A stretch of 64,000 nucleotides of DNA from Mycobacterium sp. 141 (GCF_000382405.1 NZ_KB908272.1:29399-93398); one strand, 5' to 3'; shown: positions 45,413-54,406, counted from the stretch's first letter. Notes: generated by a model from the letters alone, not told the origin. Numbers and translations: made by a program.

Positions 45413-45709
45413 GGCCGCTCCTCGCGCAAGCGCTCGATGCGCGACCACCACCGGCCGGGCAACCCACACTTGGCGAACATCCAGGCAAGTTTAACGTTGC
45501 GACGCGCCCGTACCGGGCCGACCCGCGGTCAACGTGCGGATCAAGCCCGCACCGCTTGGGCCTCGCGGTCGAGGCCCGCGGCCCAAAGCCGACCCGTCGG
45601 AGCCCTCTCACCGCTTTCCTCGCCGATGCCGATGCGGTTGTGTGGCCGGACCGGTGTCGCTTCCAACAGCAGCGCGACCGCCGTGACTCGCGTCATGGTG
45701 TGAGAGGCG
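45413..45709. promoter_or_regulatory. parA upstream region
   Basis: About 300 bases between the end of the flavin monooxygenase gene and parA, both on the minus strand, must carry the promoter of the parA-scpA-scpB-rluB-cmk-der operon. A segment directly before the parA ATG (about 45418-45440) closely resembles the 23-base repeat found in xerD and supplies the ribosome binding site. A 17-base tandem duplication lies at 45690-45723. Confidence 0.45.
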
Positions 45710-45723
45710 TCATGGTGTGAGAG
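45690..45723. repeat. 17-base exact tandem duplication at monooxygenase stop
   Basis: GCGTCATGGTGTGAGAG occurs twice back to back (45690-45706 and 45707-45723). The second copy contains the stop codon of the flavin monooxygenase, so the other copy repeats the gene end downstream. It is a recent slippage-type duplication or trace of an insertion boundary. Confidence 0.85.
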
Positions 45724-46858
45724 ACAGTGCCCACTCAAGCTCGTCGGCGATATCCTTAGCGACCTGAGCGGACTGTTTGGCGACGAACGAAATGAGCCCG
45801 GGGCGCGACAGGAATCCGACGAACCGCAACCCTGGCGCCGCAGGAACCGGACCGGTCGAGCGCGGCAGGCCACGTTCGTCCAAGACCCCCAGATGGCCGA
45901 CCATCGGTTCCAGACCACGCCGGTATCCGGTCGCACAGATCACGACGTCGGGTTGTAACCGCTGACCGTCGATGAGCAGAGCCGAGTCTTCACTGAATGA
46001 TTCGACGGTCGGTACCACCTCGAACAGTCGGGCCCGGATGGCCCCGACTACCTCGCGGTCCACGACCACCGGCGTCCGGCCGAGGCGCTTGCCCCTGGTG
46101 AACACCCCTTCGGTCGGTGTCGGCAAACCGAATTCGGACAGGTCTCCGACGCCCACACGGAGCGCGACACGGGAGACCGCGTCGGCGAGCCACAGCGGCG
46201 CGTCGTAGAGCCGATTGGTGATGTAGTCCGACGGGAATCCACCGGGCAGTGCACACAACAGGACGTGCGGTGCAGTGCGCACTGCCAGCCAAGCCTGCGC
46301 CGCTCCCCCGCTGGCGACGTCGTAGACGATTTCCATTGCCGAGGATCCCGCCCCGACCACCAGCACGCGTTTCCCTAGGTACGGCTTGGGATTTCGGTAA
46401 CTCGCCGAGTGCAGCACAGTTCCTCGGTACGAGCTGAGGCCGGGCCAGTCCGGGATTCTCGGGGTGTGCTCGTGGCCGGTGGCCACAACGATCTGCTGGG
46501 CACTGATGTCTCCCGAAGTCGTGGCCAGTACCCAGTTGCCCGCCATCTTGTCGATCCTGACCACACATGTGCTGAGCATGAGATCAAGGCCATCTTCATG
46601 CGCGTGATGATCCAGGTGCGCGACAACCTGATCCCGGGTCGGGAAGGTCGCGGTGCCTTTAGGGTACGGCCGGTCGGGCAGGTGGGACGTCTGCCGACGA
46701 GTGTTGAGTTTCAGCCGGTCGTACCGACCTTTCCAGGACGACCCGACATGATCGGCCCGGTCGATCAGCAGCGGGCGGATACCCCTGTCGCTCAGGCTCA
46801 ATGCCACAGCGAGTCCCGAAGATCCCGCTCCGACGACGGCAACCTGATGCTCGCGCAC
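45710..46858 (-). CDS. Flavin-containing monooxygenase (FMO/YUCCA-like)
   Basis: A 382-residue NAD(P)H- and FAD-dependent monooxygenase. Two dinucleotide folds are clear: VAVVGAGSSGLAVALSL (FAD) and RVLVVGAGSSAMEIVYDV (NADPH), with the linking ATGHEHTPRIPDWPG and the C-terminal ICATGYRRG. Enzymes of this shape hydroxylate amines or insert oxygen next to ketones. It is the last of seven genes in the biosynthetic operon, ten bases after the aminotransferase, so it may oxidise the amine installed by that enzyme. Confidence 0.88.
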   Translation of the reverse strand: MREHQVAVVGAGSSGLAVALSLSDRGIRPLLIDRADHVGSSWKGRYDRLKLNTRRQTSHLPDRPYPKGTATFPTRDQVVAHLDHHAHEDGLDLMLSTCVVRIDKMAGNWVLATTSGDISAQQIVVATGHEHTPRIPDWPGLSSYRGTVLHSASYRNPKPYLGKRVLVVGAGSSAMEIVYDVASGGAAQAWLAVRTAPHVLLCALPGGFPSDYITNRLYDAPLWLADAVSRVALRVGVGDLSEFGLPTPTEGVFTRGKRLGRTPVVVDREVVGAIRARLFEVVPTVESFSEDSALLIDGQRLQPDVVICATGYRRGLEPMVGHLGVLDERGLPRSTGPVPAAPGLRFVGFLSRPGLISFVAKQSAQVAKDIADELEWALSLTP

Positions 46859-46867
46859 CGCGGCCTC

Positions 46868-47929
46868 CTAGAGCTTGCTCCGCAGCGCAGTCAGGACCGC
46901 CCCAGTCGATGACCTTCCGCCGATGGTCACGCGCACGCCACCGTCCGGATAGTGCTTGACCCGCACGCCCGCATCATCGAATACGTCACGCCAAGGCACT
47001 CCGCTTGCGGGTAGGTAGATGAAGTTGGCATGAGCCTCGGTGCTGGCGATGCCCATGGCCCGCAATCCCGCCCGCAGGTTCCTGCGTTCCGAGGTGAGAA
47101 ACCTGATCCGTTGTAGCAGTTGCGATTCCGCCCGGTAGGACGCTGCAACCGCAACCAGGCTCGTGGTGCTCATCCCGAATGGCAACTGCATCGCCCACAG
47201 TTTGGCGGCCAGTCCACGAGATCCGAATGCGTACCCGATGCGCAGGCCCGCGAGCCCATACGCCTTTGAGAAGGTCCGGATCACCACGACGTTGGGGAAC
47301 CGATGCACGAGATCGACCGAGTCGATGCGGTCGGCCGCTCCGACGAATTCCGCATACGCCTCGTCGATGAGTACCACGGTGTCGCTGGGAATACGGGCCA
47401 GGAAGGCTTCCAGATCTGCCGCTGACTCCACTGTGCCCGTGGGATTGTGCGGCCGGCAGATGGCCACCACCTTCGCATCGGATGCGGCGTCGGCCATCGC
47501 ATCCAGGTCGTGGCCGCCAAGGCTGTTCAGCGGCACCTTGATCGGTGAGATCCGCACCATGGCCGAGACGATCGCGTACCCCTCGAACGTCGGATCCGCG
47601 AAGACGATCCGGTCCCCAGGGTCGGTGATGGCGTGCAGCACCTGCAGCATGACGCCGGTTGCCCCGGGTCCGAGGATGACCTGCTCATCGGAGATTCCGA
47701 TATGGCCAGCTATGAGGTGCCGCAACCGCTCGGGCAGGAACTCCGGATACCGGTTGGCGGCATCGATGGATTCGATCAGCGCGGACCGTACCGCAGGCAG
47801 GGGCGGGAATGGATTCTCGTTGAGCGACAACGCCATCGGATCCACCGCCATGGGCAGCGCACCGATGTCAGCGTTCAGCGGCAGTTCCGTGATGCGCGGC
47901 AGCGGCCGAGATTCGGCGACGATAGTCAT
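46868..47929 (-). CDS. HisC-like class I/II aminotransferase
   Basis: A 353-residue PLP enzyme related to histidinol-phosphate aminotransferase. The Schiff-base lysine is Lys222 in RTFSKAYGLAGLRIGY; the PLP-binding Asp189 and Tyr192 lie in VVLIDEAYAEF, and CRPHNPTGT supplies the conserved Asn. Since it sits in a lipid-type cluster, overlapping the acyl-AMP ligase gene by ATGA, it more likely transaminates a keto intermediate, or uses a dedicated amino acid, than makes histidine. Substrate unknown. Confidence 0.87.
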   Translation of the reverse strand: MTIVAESRPLPRITELPLNADIGALPMAVDPMALSLNENPFPPLPAVRSALIESIDAANRYPEFLPERLRHLIAGHIGISDEQVILGPGATGVMLQVLHAITDPGDRIVFADPTFEGYAIVSAMVRISPIKVPLNSLGGHDLDAMADAASDAKVVAICRPHNPTGTVESAADLEAFLARIPSDTVVLIDEAYAEFVGAADRIDSVDLVHRFPNVVVIRTFSKAYGLAGLRIGYAFGSRGLAAKLWAMQLPFGMSTTSLVAVAASYRAESQLLQRIRFLTSERRNLRAGLRAMGIASTEAHANFIYLPASGVPWRDVFDDAGVRVKHYPDGGVRVTIGGRSSTGAVLTALRSKL

Positions 47930-49728
47930 GATTCCCTCCCGCCCGCGCGAACAGCACGGTCATCCGGTCGTTTGTTTGGGGCAAGACGGGTATAGGCGGC
48001 CTTGGCAAGCGAAACCTGCCCCTTGGCCGCATACCACATCAACCGCATGGTGGAGACCTTCTTGGGCGCCACTAGTGTGCCGGCCAGCCATTGATTGCGC
48101 GATTCCCGCCGGCGCAACTTTCCGCTGGAGGTCCGCGGAAGCGTGCCCGGGGCGAGCAGCTCAACATGAGCCGCCAGAATCCCGGTGCGTTCCCACACTC
48201 GCTTCGAGACGTCGCTCGCCAGGCTGGCCGGTGCGTCGGAAGTGGTTTCCACCAGCAGCGCCAGCGCTTCCTCTTCCTCGCCGGCAGGAACAAAGCCGAC
48301 CGCTACCGCACATCCGGTGCGCACGCCGGGCAGCCCGTCGAGCGCCGCCTCGAAATCCTGCGGCGCGTGGTTCGCACCCCGGATGATCACAGTGTCCTTG
48401 GCACGGCCACAGACGAACAACTCGCCATCGTGGACGAAGCCAAGGTCACCGGTCTCAAGCCAGCCGTCGTGCAAGGCCTGATCGGTGAGATCAGGGCGGC
48501 CGAAGTAGCCGACCATCACACTGGGACCGCGGACAAAGATGCTTCCGACCTTATCGGGATCCAACGTCTGGGAAAGCTCGTCGCGGATCTCGATCTCGAC
48601 ACCGGCCAGGGGCTGGCCCACACTCACCAGTTCTTTGCGTCCCGGCACCACCCGGCCCGAGTAGGCCAGGGTGTCACCTTCCACGCCGTAAGTTCTGAAC
48701 TGGGTCTTGGACGGCTTGAACGTCAGTGCGAGTGATGCCTCGGCCATCCCGTAGCAGGGCGTCAGCGCTGACGGATCGAAACCCCACGGCGCGAACCGCT
48801 CAGCGAATCGGCGCTGCACCGCGGCGACGACGGATTCCGCACCGTTGAAGCACACGCTCCACGAGGACAGGTCGACCCCGTCCAACTCCTCGTCTTTGAT
48901 CCGATTCACACACAGGTTGAATGCGAAGTTGGGTGCTGCCGAGTAGGTGCCGCGGTACCGGGAGATGGCCCGCAACCACGCGGCCGGCGTCGCAACGAAC
49001 AACTCGGGCGGCAGCAATACCAGCGCACCCTCGACATAGAACGCCGACAACAGATTCCCGATCAACCCCATGTCGTGATACAGCGGCAACCAGGACACAC
49101 CCACTGGATTGACAGTGCCCTCCTCCTGGAGGCGGCTGTCGATCGAGGCGAGATTGGACAACAGGTTGCGGTGGGTCAGCGCCACGGGTTTGGGGTCGTG
49201 CGTTGTGCCCGAAGAGAACTGGATCAAGGCGATGTCGTCGGGAGCTACGTCGACCTGGTCAGAGTCCTCCCCACCCAGATCCGACGCGATCACACAGCCC
49301 AACCGTGGCGCTGCAGCCTCCACCGGGACGCCGAGAAAGCGACGGATACGCTCGTCGGTCACCACCAGTGCCACGTCGGCGGACTGCAACATGGCCGTGG
49401 TCTTCTGGTGGTATTCGTCCATCTTGCCCAGCCGCACGGGCGGGTACAGCGGCACCGGAATGGCCCCCGCGCACAGTATCCCGAAGAAGCTCTCCACGAA
49501 CTCCGGGCAGGTCGGCAACACGAGCGCAACGCGATCCCCTTTGCGCACACCACGTTTCATAAGATCCGCGGAGATTGACAGCGCACGCTCGTGGATCTGC
49601 GCCTTGGTGACTTCCTGGTCTTCTTCGCGGGTGTTCACGAAGAACAAGCTCAGATCCGTGCGCGCCGCGGCCGCGAGAGCAGCGGGGAGCGTTTCGTACT
49701 TCGGGACGATGGCGTCGGGGCCCTTCAT
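47926..49728 (-). CDS. Fatty acyl-AMP ligase (FAAL-like)
   Basis: A 600-residue adenylate-forming enzyme. The FAAL-like signatures are WLPLYHDMGLIGNLL, CYGMAEASLALTF and GRAKDTVIIRGANHAPQDFE, which separate FAALs from acyl-CoA synthetases. The A3 loop is FSSGTTHDPKPVALTH, and the C-terminal catalytic Lys lies in LPRTSSGKLRR. FAALs activate free fatty acids as acyl-AMP and load them on a carrier protein. The carrier gene lies directly upstream with ATGA overlap, so this pair most likely primes the pathway. Confidence 0.9.
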   Translation of the reverse strand: MKGPDAIVPKYETLPAALAAAARTDLSLFFVNTREEDQEVTKAQIHERALSISADLMKRGVRKGDRVALVLPTCPEFVESFFGILCAGAIPVPLYPPVRLGKMDEYHQKTTAMLQSADVALVVTDERIRRFLGVPVEAAAPRLGCVIASDLGGEDSDQVDVAPDDIALIQFSSGTTHDPKPVALTHRNLLSNLASIDSRLQEEGTVNPVGVSWLPLYHDMGLIGNLLSAFYVEGALVLLPPELFVATPAAWLRAISRYRGTYSAAPNFAFNLCVNRIKDEELDGVDLSSWSVCFNGAESVVAAVQRRFAERFAPWGFDPSALTPCYGMAEASLALTFKPSKTQFRTYGVEGDTLAYSGRVVPGRKELVSVGQPLAGVEIEIRDELSQTLDPDKVGSIFVRGPSVMVGYFGRPDLTDQALHDGWLETGDLGFVHDGELFVCGRAKDTVIIRGANHAPQDFEAALDGLPGVRTGCAVAVGFVPAGEEEEALALLVETTSDAPASLASDVSKRVWERTGILAAHVELLAPGTLPRTSSGKLRRRESRNQWLAGTLVAPKKVSTMRLMWYAAKGQVSLAKAAYTRLAPNKRPDDRAVRAGGRES

Positions 49729-49994
49729 GACTGCTTCTCCACGATGCGCCGCAGCACGAGCCGGCCGAGGTCACCGACGGTCCGCAACTCATCGGCGTCG
49801 TCGGCGTCCAAGTCGATCTCCCAGCGGTTCTCGATCCGGAGGACGAGCGACATCACCCGTAATGAGTCGAGTCCACCGTCCAGCAGCGAGGATTCCGCGC
49901 TGAGACTCGGGATCGGCATCTCGGCCGAGATCATGGCGATGATGTCGTCGGTGACAGCAGCCAGACTCGGTACCTGTCCTGTCGGAGATGTCAT
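49725..49994 (-). CDS. Acyl carrier protein
   Basis: An 89-residue stand-alone carrier protein. The phosphopantetheine attachment serine is Ser44 in GGLDSLRVMSL. Helix II and III (RIENRWEIDLDADDADEL) have the acidic character of acyl carriers. It overlaps the KAS III-like gene before it and the acyl-AMP ligase gene after it by ATGA junctions, so it should be the dedicated carrier of this pathway. Confidence 0.9.
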   Translation of the reverse strand: MTSPTGQVPSLAAVTDDIIAMISAEMPIPSLSAESSLLDGGLDSLRVMSLVLRIENRWEIDLDADDADELRTVGDLGRLVLRRIVEKQS

Positions 49995-51022
49995 TGCGGC
50001 CTCCCACCCCATTGAATTGCGGCGGCACCCGCGAAGTCCCCCGCGTGGGCGAATCCCGCCATCATCACCACATCGCCGGTCTTGACCTGACCGTCGTTGA
50101 TCGCAGCCTCCAAGTTGGCCGGTATGCCGACCGCAAAGAGATTGCCGCACTGACCGAAGGTGTCGTGGTGCCGTTCGCGGGGCAGCTCGAGCGCTTCGTC
50201 CCAGTTGCGTAGCAACAGCCGATTGGGCTGGTTGGTCACCAACAGGTCGAGGTCGTTCGATTTCACCCCGATCCGCTCGCACACCGCCTTGACCACCTGA
50301 GGCACCTGACGGTTGCCGCGCGAGAGCACCTTCATGATCTTGGCCTCGCTGAAACCGACGTAGCCCTGTCCGGGGCCGGCCTCCCACCACTTCCGTGGCG
50401 GATCGGTGTCGAGGGTCATGTCGACCGCGTTCTCACCGAAAAACCGGCATTCGATGTCCAGCACTGGAGACTGGTCGGACAGCGTGACCAGTCCCACCGC
50501 GGCCCCATCACCGGGTACCGACGCCTGTGCCAACTTGCGAACCTGATCCTGCTCGAAGATCTTGCCCGCGGCGTTCACCGAGGCGGCGATCAGCGCGGTA
50601 CGGCCCGCACCGGACCACAGCAGTTGGCGCGCGAGGCTGAGCATGTACACAAAGGCTGCGCAGCCGCCGTTGTGCACGTCGAGGATCCACTTGGGTTTGA
50701 TGCCGAGGCGCGCTGCCGTCTCACCGCCGGCTCCGACGATCGGCAGATCGGGCATCTGCGAATGCGTCAGCAGGATGTCGACCTCATCGAGCAGCCCACG
50801 CCCGTGCCTGGCCGTCAGCCCTGCGACCGCCCGCTCGATCATGTCGACGTTGGACTCGTCGAGTGTCGAATGATGCCGGTACTCGGGCGGCGCGAACATG
50901 GGGTTGTCGCGCAGTGAGTCGGTTTCCGAGTGGTCGGTGTACCACTGTGCCGGCACTCGGTTCTCCGGTAGATAAGTGGCGACGTCAAGCAGGCTGACCG
51001 CCGGATTGCGAGTGTCCTTCAT
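49991..51022 (-). CDS. KAS III-like enzyme with His-to-Asn change
   Basis: A 343-residue thiolase-fold protein of the FabH/3-oxoacyl-ACP synthase III family. The nucleophilic Cys121 is in DVHNGGCAAF, and the active-site Asn294 is in GQCGNLFAVG. In place of the FabH HQAN motif the sequence is TNQPNR, so the histidine that helps decarboxylate malonyl-ACP is Asn264. Such variants may transfer acyl groups or condense without decarboxylation. The start at 51022 overlaps the SRPBCC stop by ATGA. Next to the carrier protein, it probably handles the loaded acyl chain. Confidence 0.85.
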   Translation of the reverse strand: MKDTRNPAVSLLDVATYLPENRVPAQWYTDHSETDSLRDNPMFAPPEYRHHSTLDESNVDMIERAVAGLTARHGRGLLDEVDILLTHSQMPDLPIVGAGGETAARLGIKPKWILDVHNGGCAAFVYMLSLARQLLWSGAGRTALIAASVNAAGKIFEQDQVRKLAQASVPGDGAAVGLVTLSDQSPVLDIECRFFGENAVDMTLDTDPPRKWWEAGPGQGYVGFSEAKIMKVLSRGNRQVPQVVKAVCERIGVKSNDLDLLVTNQPNRLLLRNWDEALELPRERHHDTFGQCGNLFAVGIPANLEAAINDGQVKTGDVVMMAGFAHAGDFAGAAAIQWGGRPQ

Positions 51023-51714
51023 CCTCGACCCACGCTTGCTTCGTTGGTTTCTCGCATCCAATCGGGGGTGATGGGCAGTCCATTGTGGTGCCGGTACTCG
51101 GCGATGGCCTTGAGATTGCGCATTTCCAGCAGATGACCGGCGCCGAACATGTCCCAGAAGTCACCGACCCACACCGGGCGGTTCGGCGGCGCTGTCTCCG
51201 GATAGGCATTGTGGTCATAGAACGGATGGTGGCAATTGGTCCACAGCACAACCGATCCCGGCTTGTTGAACACCAACTGCGCGTCGACGACCCGCATCAG
51301 ATAGATCATCCAGAGATGCTTGCCTTGATCCCATGCGCAGTGGTAGTCAACCGTGCGCGCCTGGGGATTGGCCACGGTCCTGGTGTAAATTTCGGTCTCC
51401 GAACCCAATTTGTCCCACGCCTGCCACAAACCGGGCTCATCGGTTTCCTTGAAACCGCGCAGGCTGTAAGTCCATTCCTCCAGACTGCGGGTGTCGGCCA
51501 GGTATTCGTACAGTTCGTCGGGGGGGCAATCGATGTAGTCGTTGACGGTGCAGTACTCGCCGAATACCTCATCGTGCGGATAAACCGAGTGCATCATCTC
51601 CAGGATGATCGGCGTCGCCTTCTCCCGCGGCGACGTCTCGATCCGATGGACCCCCTCAATGGGGTCAGAGCTGCCGGAATGGGCGGCGATGTCGTCAAGC
51701 GCTGGCAGGGACAT
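51019..51714 (-). CDS. SRPBCC-type protein
   Basis: A 231-residue soluble protein with a probable START/SRPBCC ligand-binding fold from about residue 50 (VNDYIDCPPDELYEYLADTR, then SLEEWTYSLRGF). The family includes polyketide cyclases and lipid-binding proteins. The long N-terminal segment (EKATPIILEMMHSVYPHDEV) and His/Trp-rich C-terminal part (TNCHHPFYDHNAY) are unusual for simple cyclases. It overlaps the ThDP enzyme gene by 20 bases and the KAS III gene by four. A cyclase or chaperone role in the pathway is inferred from position. Confidence 0.72.
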   Translation of the reverse strand: MSLPALDDIAAHSGSSDPIEGVHRIETSPREKATPIILEMMHSVYPHDEVFGEYCTVNDYIDCPPDELYEYLADTRSLEEWTYSLRGFKETDEPGLWQAWDKLGSETEIYTRTVANPQARTVDYHCAWDQGKHLWMIYLMRVVDAQLVFNKPGSVVLWTNCHHPFYDHNAYPETAPPNRPVWVGDFWDMFGAGHLLEMRNLKAIAEYRHHNGLPITPDWMRETNEASVGRG

Positions 51715-53455
51715 TGACCGTACCCTCCTGTTCTGTTGTGTGACTGTTCTCGACAGCGGCCGTGCCGATCGCCGAGAGAAACGGTGCGAACGGTGGTATC
51801 TCGTCCGCAGAACATTCGATACTCACGACCGATGGGCCGTCGGTCCTGAGTGCCTCGTCGAGCGCAGTGGGCAGTCGATCGATCGTGGTGACATCGATCG
51901 AGGCCAGACCCGGGAACATCGCCGCCAACCCGGCACCGAGTCGGCTGGGCGAGAACCGGTTGTAGCTGTATGCGTCGTCGTAGTAGAGCTGCTCACGGGT
52001 CACGCACATCGCATGGGCGTTGTTGTTGAACAACACCACTGTCACCGGCAACCGGTACTGGATGGCGGTGTGCAGCTCCAACCCGTGCATGTAGAAGGAT
52101 CCGTCGCCGGCGATGATCACCGTGCGCCCGCGCCGGGCGAACGCCATCCCGATCCCCGCACCGAAGCTGTAGCCCATCCCGCCCATTCCCAAGGCGACGA
52201 TGAACCGTCCGCCCCGCCGTACCGGCAGATAGTGGACTGCCGAGGCGCCCGTGTTGCCGGCATCGACGACGATGTTCACCTCGTCGGGCAGCGCCTGGTC
52301 GAGGGCGAGCATCGCGTCCCGGTAGCGCACGCCGCCGTCAGAGCACGACGGTGGGGCAAGCTCGGTCTGCGGCACGACGTCTGGCACCCGAACACCCAGT
52401 GGCCTGCCATGGCCGGTCAGCGCGCGGGTCAACCGCGACAGGGAGGCCTGCAGATCCTCGGTGTGCACGTGGGTGCAGGGTAGATACGGTGGCGCCGAAC
52501 CTATCGACAGTGTGTGCGTGGTGCCGAGCACGGCGTCGAGCCCGGTCCGGGCCATCACCGGCATGCGGGTGCCGACCAGCAGACACACGGCGCTGCCAGC
52601 GACCGCGTCGACCGCTCCGGGATGCCCGATCACCCCGGTGACACCCAATGCCGACGACGATCCCAGCCCGGGGATCCCCGCGACGTCCTTGGCGTCGGGA
52701 ACACAGGCGACGCGTGCCCGCAGCACCGCGCGCAACTGCTCGAGTTCGGCGCGGGCGTCGTCTCGGGCGACCTGCTCTCCGGCGATGATCGTGATGGGCC
52801 CGTTGGCACGGCGTAGCGCCCGGACGAGCGGGTGTGGATCGCCCACCTGCTTCTGGCCAAACCCCTGACCGTTGTGCAGGATCGGTCCACCGAGCCCCAC
52901 GCTCTGCTGCTGGATGTCTTTAGGCAAAAGTAGGACGGCCGGACCGCCGGTGCGCGCCGCGGCGATCGCACGTGGCAGTGCGGTGACGATGTCGCTGGGT
53001 CGCAGCACACGTTCACAGCTCACCGACACCGCTCCGAACAGCGCCTCGGCATCCAGCGAACCCGCGCGGCCGCTGGTGTCCTGGAAGCTGCCCCGGCCGT
53101 CGAGCGTCGTGGGCGTCTGGCCGATCAGAGCCAAGACCGGAACTCTGCTCGCAAGCGATTCGCCCAACCCGGGTACCAGATTCAGGCATCCTCCGCCAGA
53201 GGTCGCCATGACGACGCCGAGGCCCGCGCCGCTGCGACTGTATCCGTCGGCCATGGTCGCGGCGGAGAACTCATGTTTTGCGAGTACGGCGGTGATACCG
53301 TCACGGAAGTACGCGGCGTCGTACAAGTCTTCGATGTTGGCGCCGTCCACACCGAACATATGGGTCACCCCGCCGGCGGCCAGATAGTCGACGATATGAT
53401 CGACGACACGGTACGAGGTCGGGCGTTCAGATACGTCCCTTGCTGTAGCTGCCAT
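51695..53455 (-). CDS. ThDP-dependent acetolactate-synthase-like enzyme
   Basis: A 586-residue thiamine diphosphate enzyme of the acetohydroxyacid synthase/benzoylformate decarboxylase superfamily. The catalytic Glu62 lies in AKHEFSAATMADGYSR, and the ThDP/Mg motif is GDGSFYMHG ending in LFNNNAHAMC. Three domains (PYR, central, PP) are complete. It could decarboxylate a 2-keto acid and add the acyl anion to an acyl acceptor, forming an acyloin-type bond. As first gene of the seven-gene operon, with no regulatory subunit, it is unlikely to serve branched-chain amino acid synthesis. Confidence 0.88.
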   Translation of the reverse strand: MAATARDVSERPTSYRVVDHIVDYLAAGGVTHMFGVDGANIEDLYDAAYFRDGITAVLAKHEFSAATMADGYSRSGAGLGVVMATSGGGCLNLVPGLGESLASRVPVLALIGQTPTTLDGRGSFQDTSGRAGSLDAEALFGAVSVSCERVLRPSDIVTALPRAIAAARTGGPAVLLLPKDIQQQSVGLGGPILHNGQGFGQKQVGDPHPLVRALRRANGPITIIAGEQVARDDARAELEQLRAVLRARVACVPDAKDVAGIPGLGSSSALGVTGVIGHPGAVDAVAGSAVCLLVGTRMPVMARTGLDAVLGTTHTLSIGSAPPYLPCTHVHTEDLQASLSRLTRALTGHGRPLGVRVPDVVPQTELAPPSCSDGGVRYRDAMLALDQALPDEVNIVVDAGNTGASAVHYLPVRRGGRFIVALGMGGMGYSFGAGIGMAFARRGRTVIIAGDGSFYMHGLELHTAIQYRLPVTVVLFNNNAHAMCVTREQLYYDDAYSYNRFSPSRLGAGLAAMFPGLASIDVTTIDRLPTALDEALRTDGPSVVSIECSADEIPPFAPFLSAIGTAAVENSHTTEQEGTVNVPASA

Positions 53456-53494
53456 ATTTCACCCTCGGATCAGCGATGTGAAACAACGACGATA

Positions 53495-53515
53495 GTTGTG
53501 ATCCCCGTTCACAAC
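53495..53515. promoter_or_regulatory. 21-base operator-like inverted repeat before biosynthetic operon
   Basis: GTTGTGA, seven bases, TCACAAC form a perfect dyad 40-60 bases upstream of the ThDP enzyme start, just where a repressor or activator would act on the operon promoter. Spacing fits a dimeric helix-turn-helix regulator (GntR or TetR type). No regulator gene is in the cluster. Confidence 0.55.
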
Positions 53516-54260
53516 AGCGCTGAGAGCAACAACATACAACGCTATCCGGACGTAGATAAGAGAAAACACAGGGCGGGCATTCCGATCTTTTCGCGTGCAA
53601 GTACCTGATCTTTACCGAGCCACTCAGGGGACTGGCGAGGGGTTCAGGCGAGCAGGTCGTTTACCCGATAGTAGCAATATTACGCAGCGACACGCACGGC
53701 GAGGGCGGCGGCAACTTCAGACGTGCGCTATCACGGGCCCGTGGCGCCACATAAGCTCATCTGTTTGCATCTGCAAATGTTGAAAGATGTCCACTCTCGC
53801 AACGTCGCACCGAATCTCACCAAAACGCTCCGACCAGTATCGAAGCCTCATATACCACCCGCAAGGCGCTTCACCCAATTCGAGCCACACCGCCGTGTAC
53901 AGGTTGTTTCCAGTGATTTCTGTGCGAAGTCAAATTTATTTCCCGCATCATCGAGCCCTCGCACAGCACGAGAGCCACCGTCCCGCACACCCGACACGAC
54001 ACGCTCGCGCAAACTGGGCGAAGTAACATACGCAGCCACCGGGACGCCGTTGACAACCCCGGCGAACTGGTCAGCGTCCCAGGGCATCGTTTGCTGACTT
54101 GACGATTGCTCGACGTGGTATACGTGTGCCATCCTTGTATCTCGCAAATCACCGCCGTTGCCCGATCGGGCAATACCACAGGGAGGCCGGGGGGAAATGC
54201 CAAAACAAATGGTGCATTTATCTGGCCCAGCTTTTTGCCGCACAATTGCACTATTTAAAA

Positions 54261-54283
54261 TGTCAACTTCGATAAACTTGACA
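54261..54283. promoter_or_regulatory. Inverted repeat TGTCAA-N11-TTGACA
   Basis: TGTCAA at 54261-54266 and TTGACA at 54278-54283 form a dyad with 11 bases between. TTGACA is also a perfect -35 hexamer for a housekeeping promoter in plus orientation, although no good -10 at 16-18 bases is seen. It lies in the most AT-rich part of the region. Confidence 0.3.
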
Positions 54284-54406
54284 AAACAATGCAAATTAGC
54301 CGTAATGGACATTTCCCCGGAAATTGAACTCATGGAATATGCGGTAAATACCGCGAATTCCATCGAGTCGATCCATAGTCTGACGAGAGCTGTGCCCACA
54401 CAACGA

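Noticed and set aside
53848..54399. Open frame of 183 codons on the minus strand in the AT-rich region
   Set aside because: No ribosome site, odd composition (Cys- and Ser-rich scattered), and no resemblance to any family; it overlaps an equally weak plus-strand frame.
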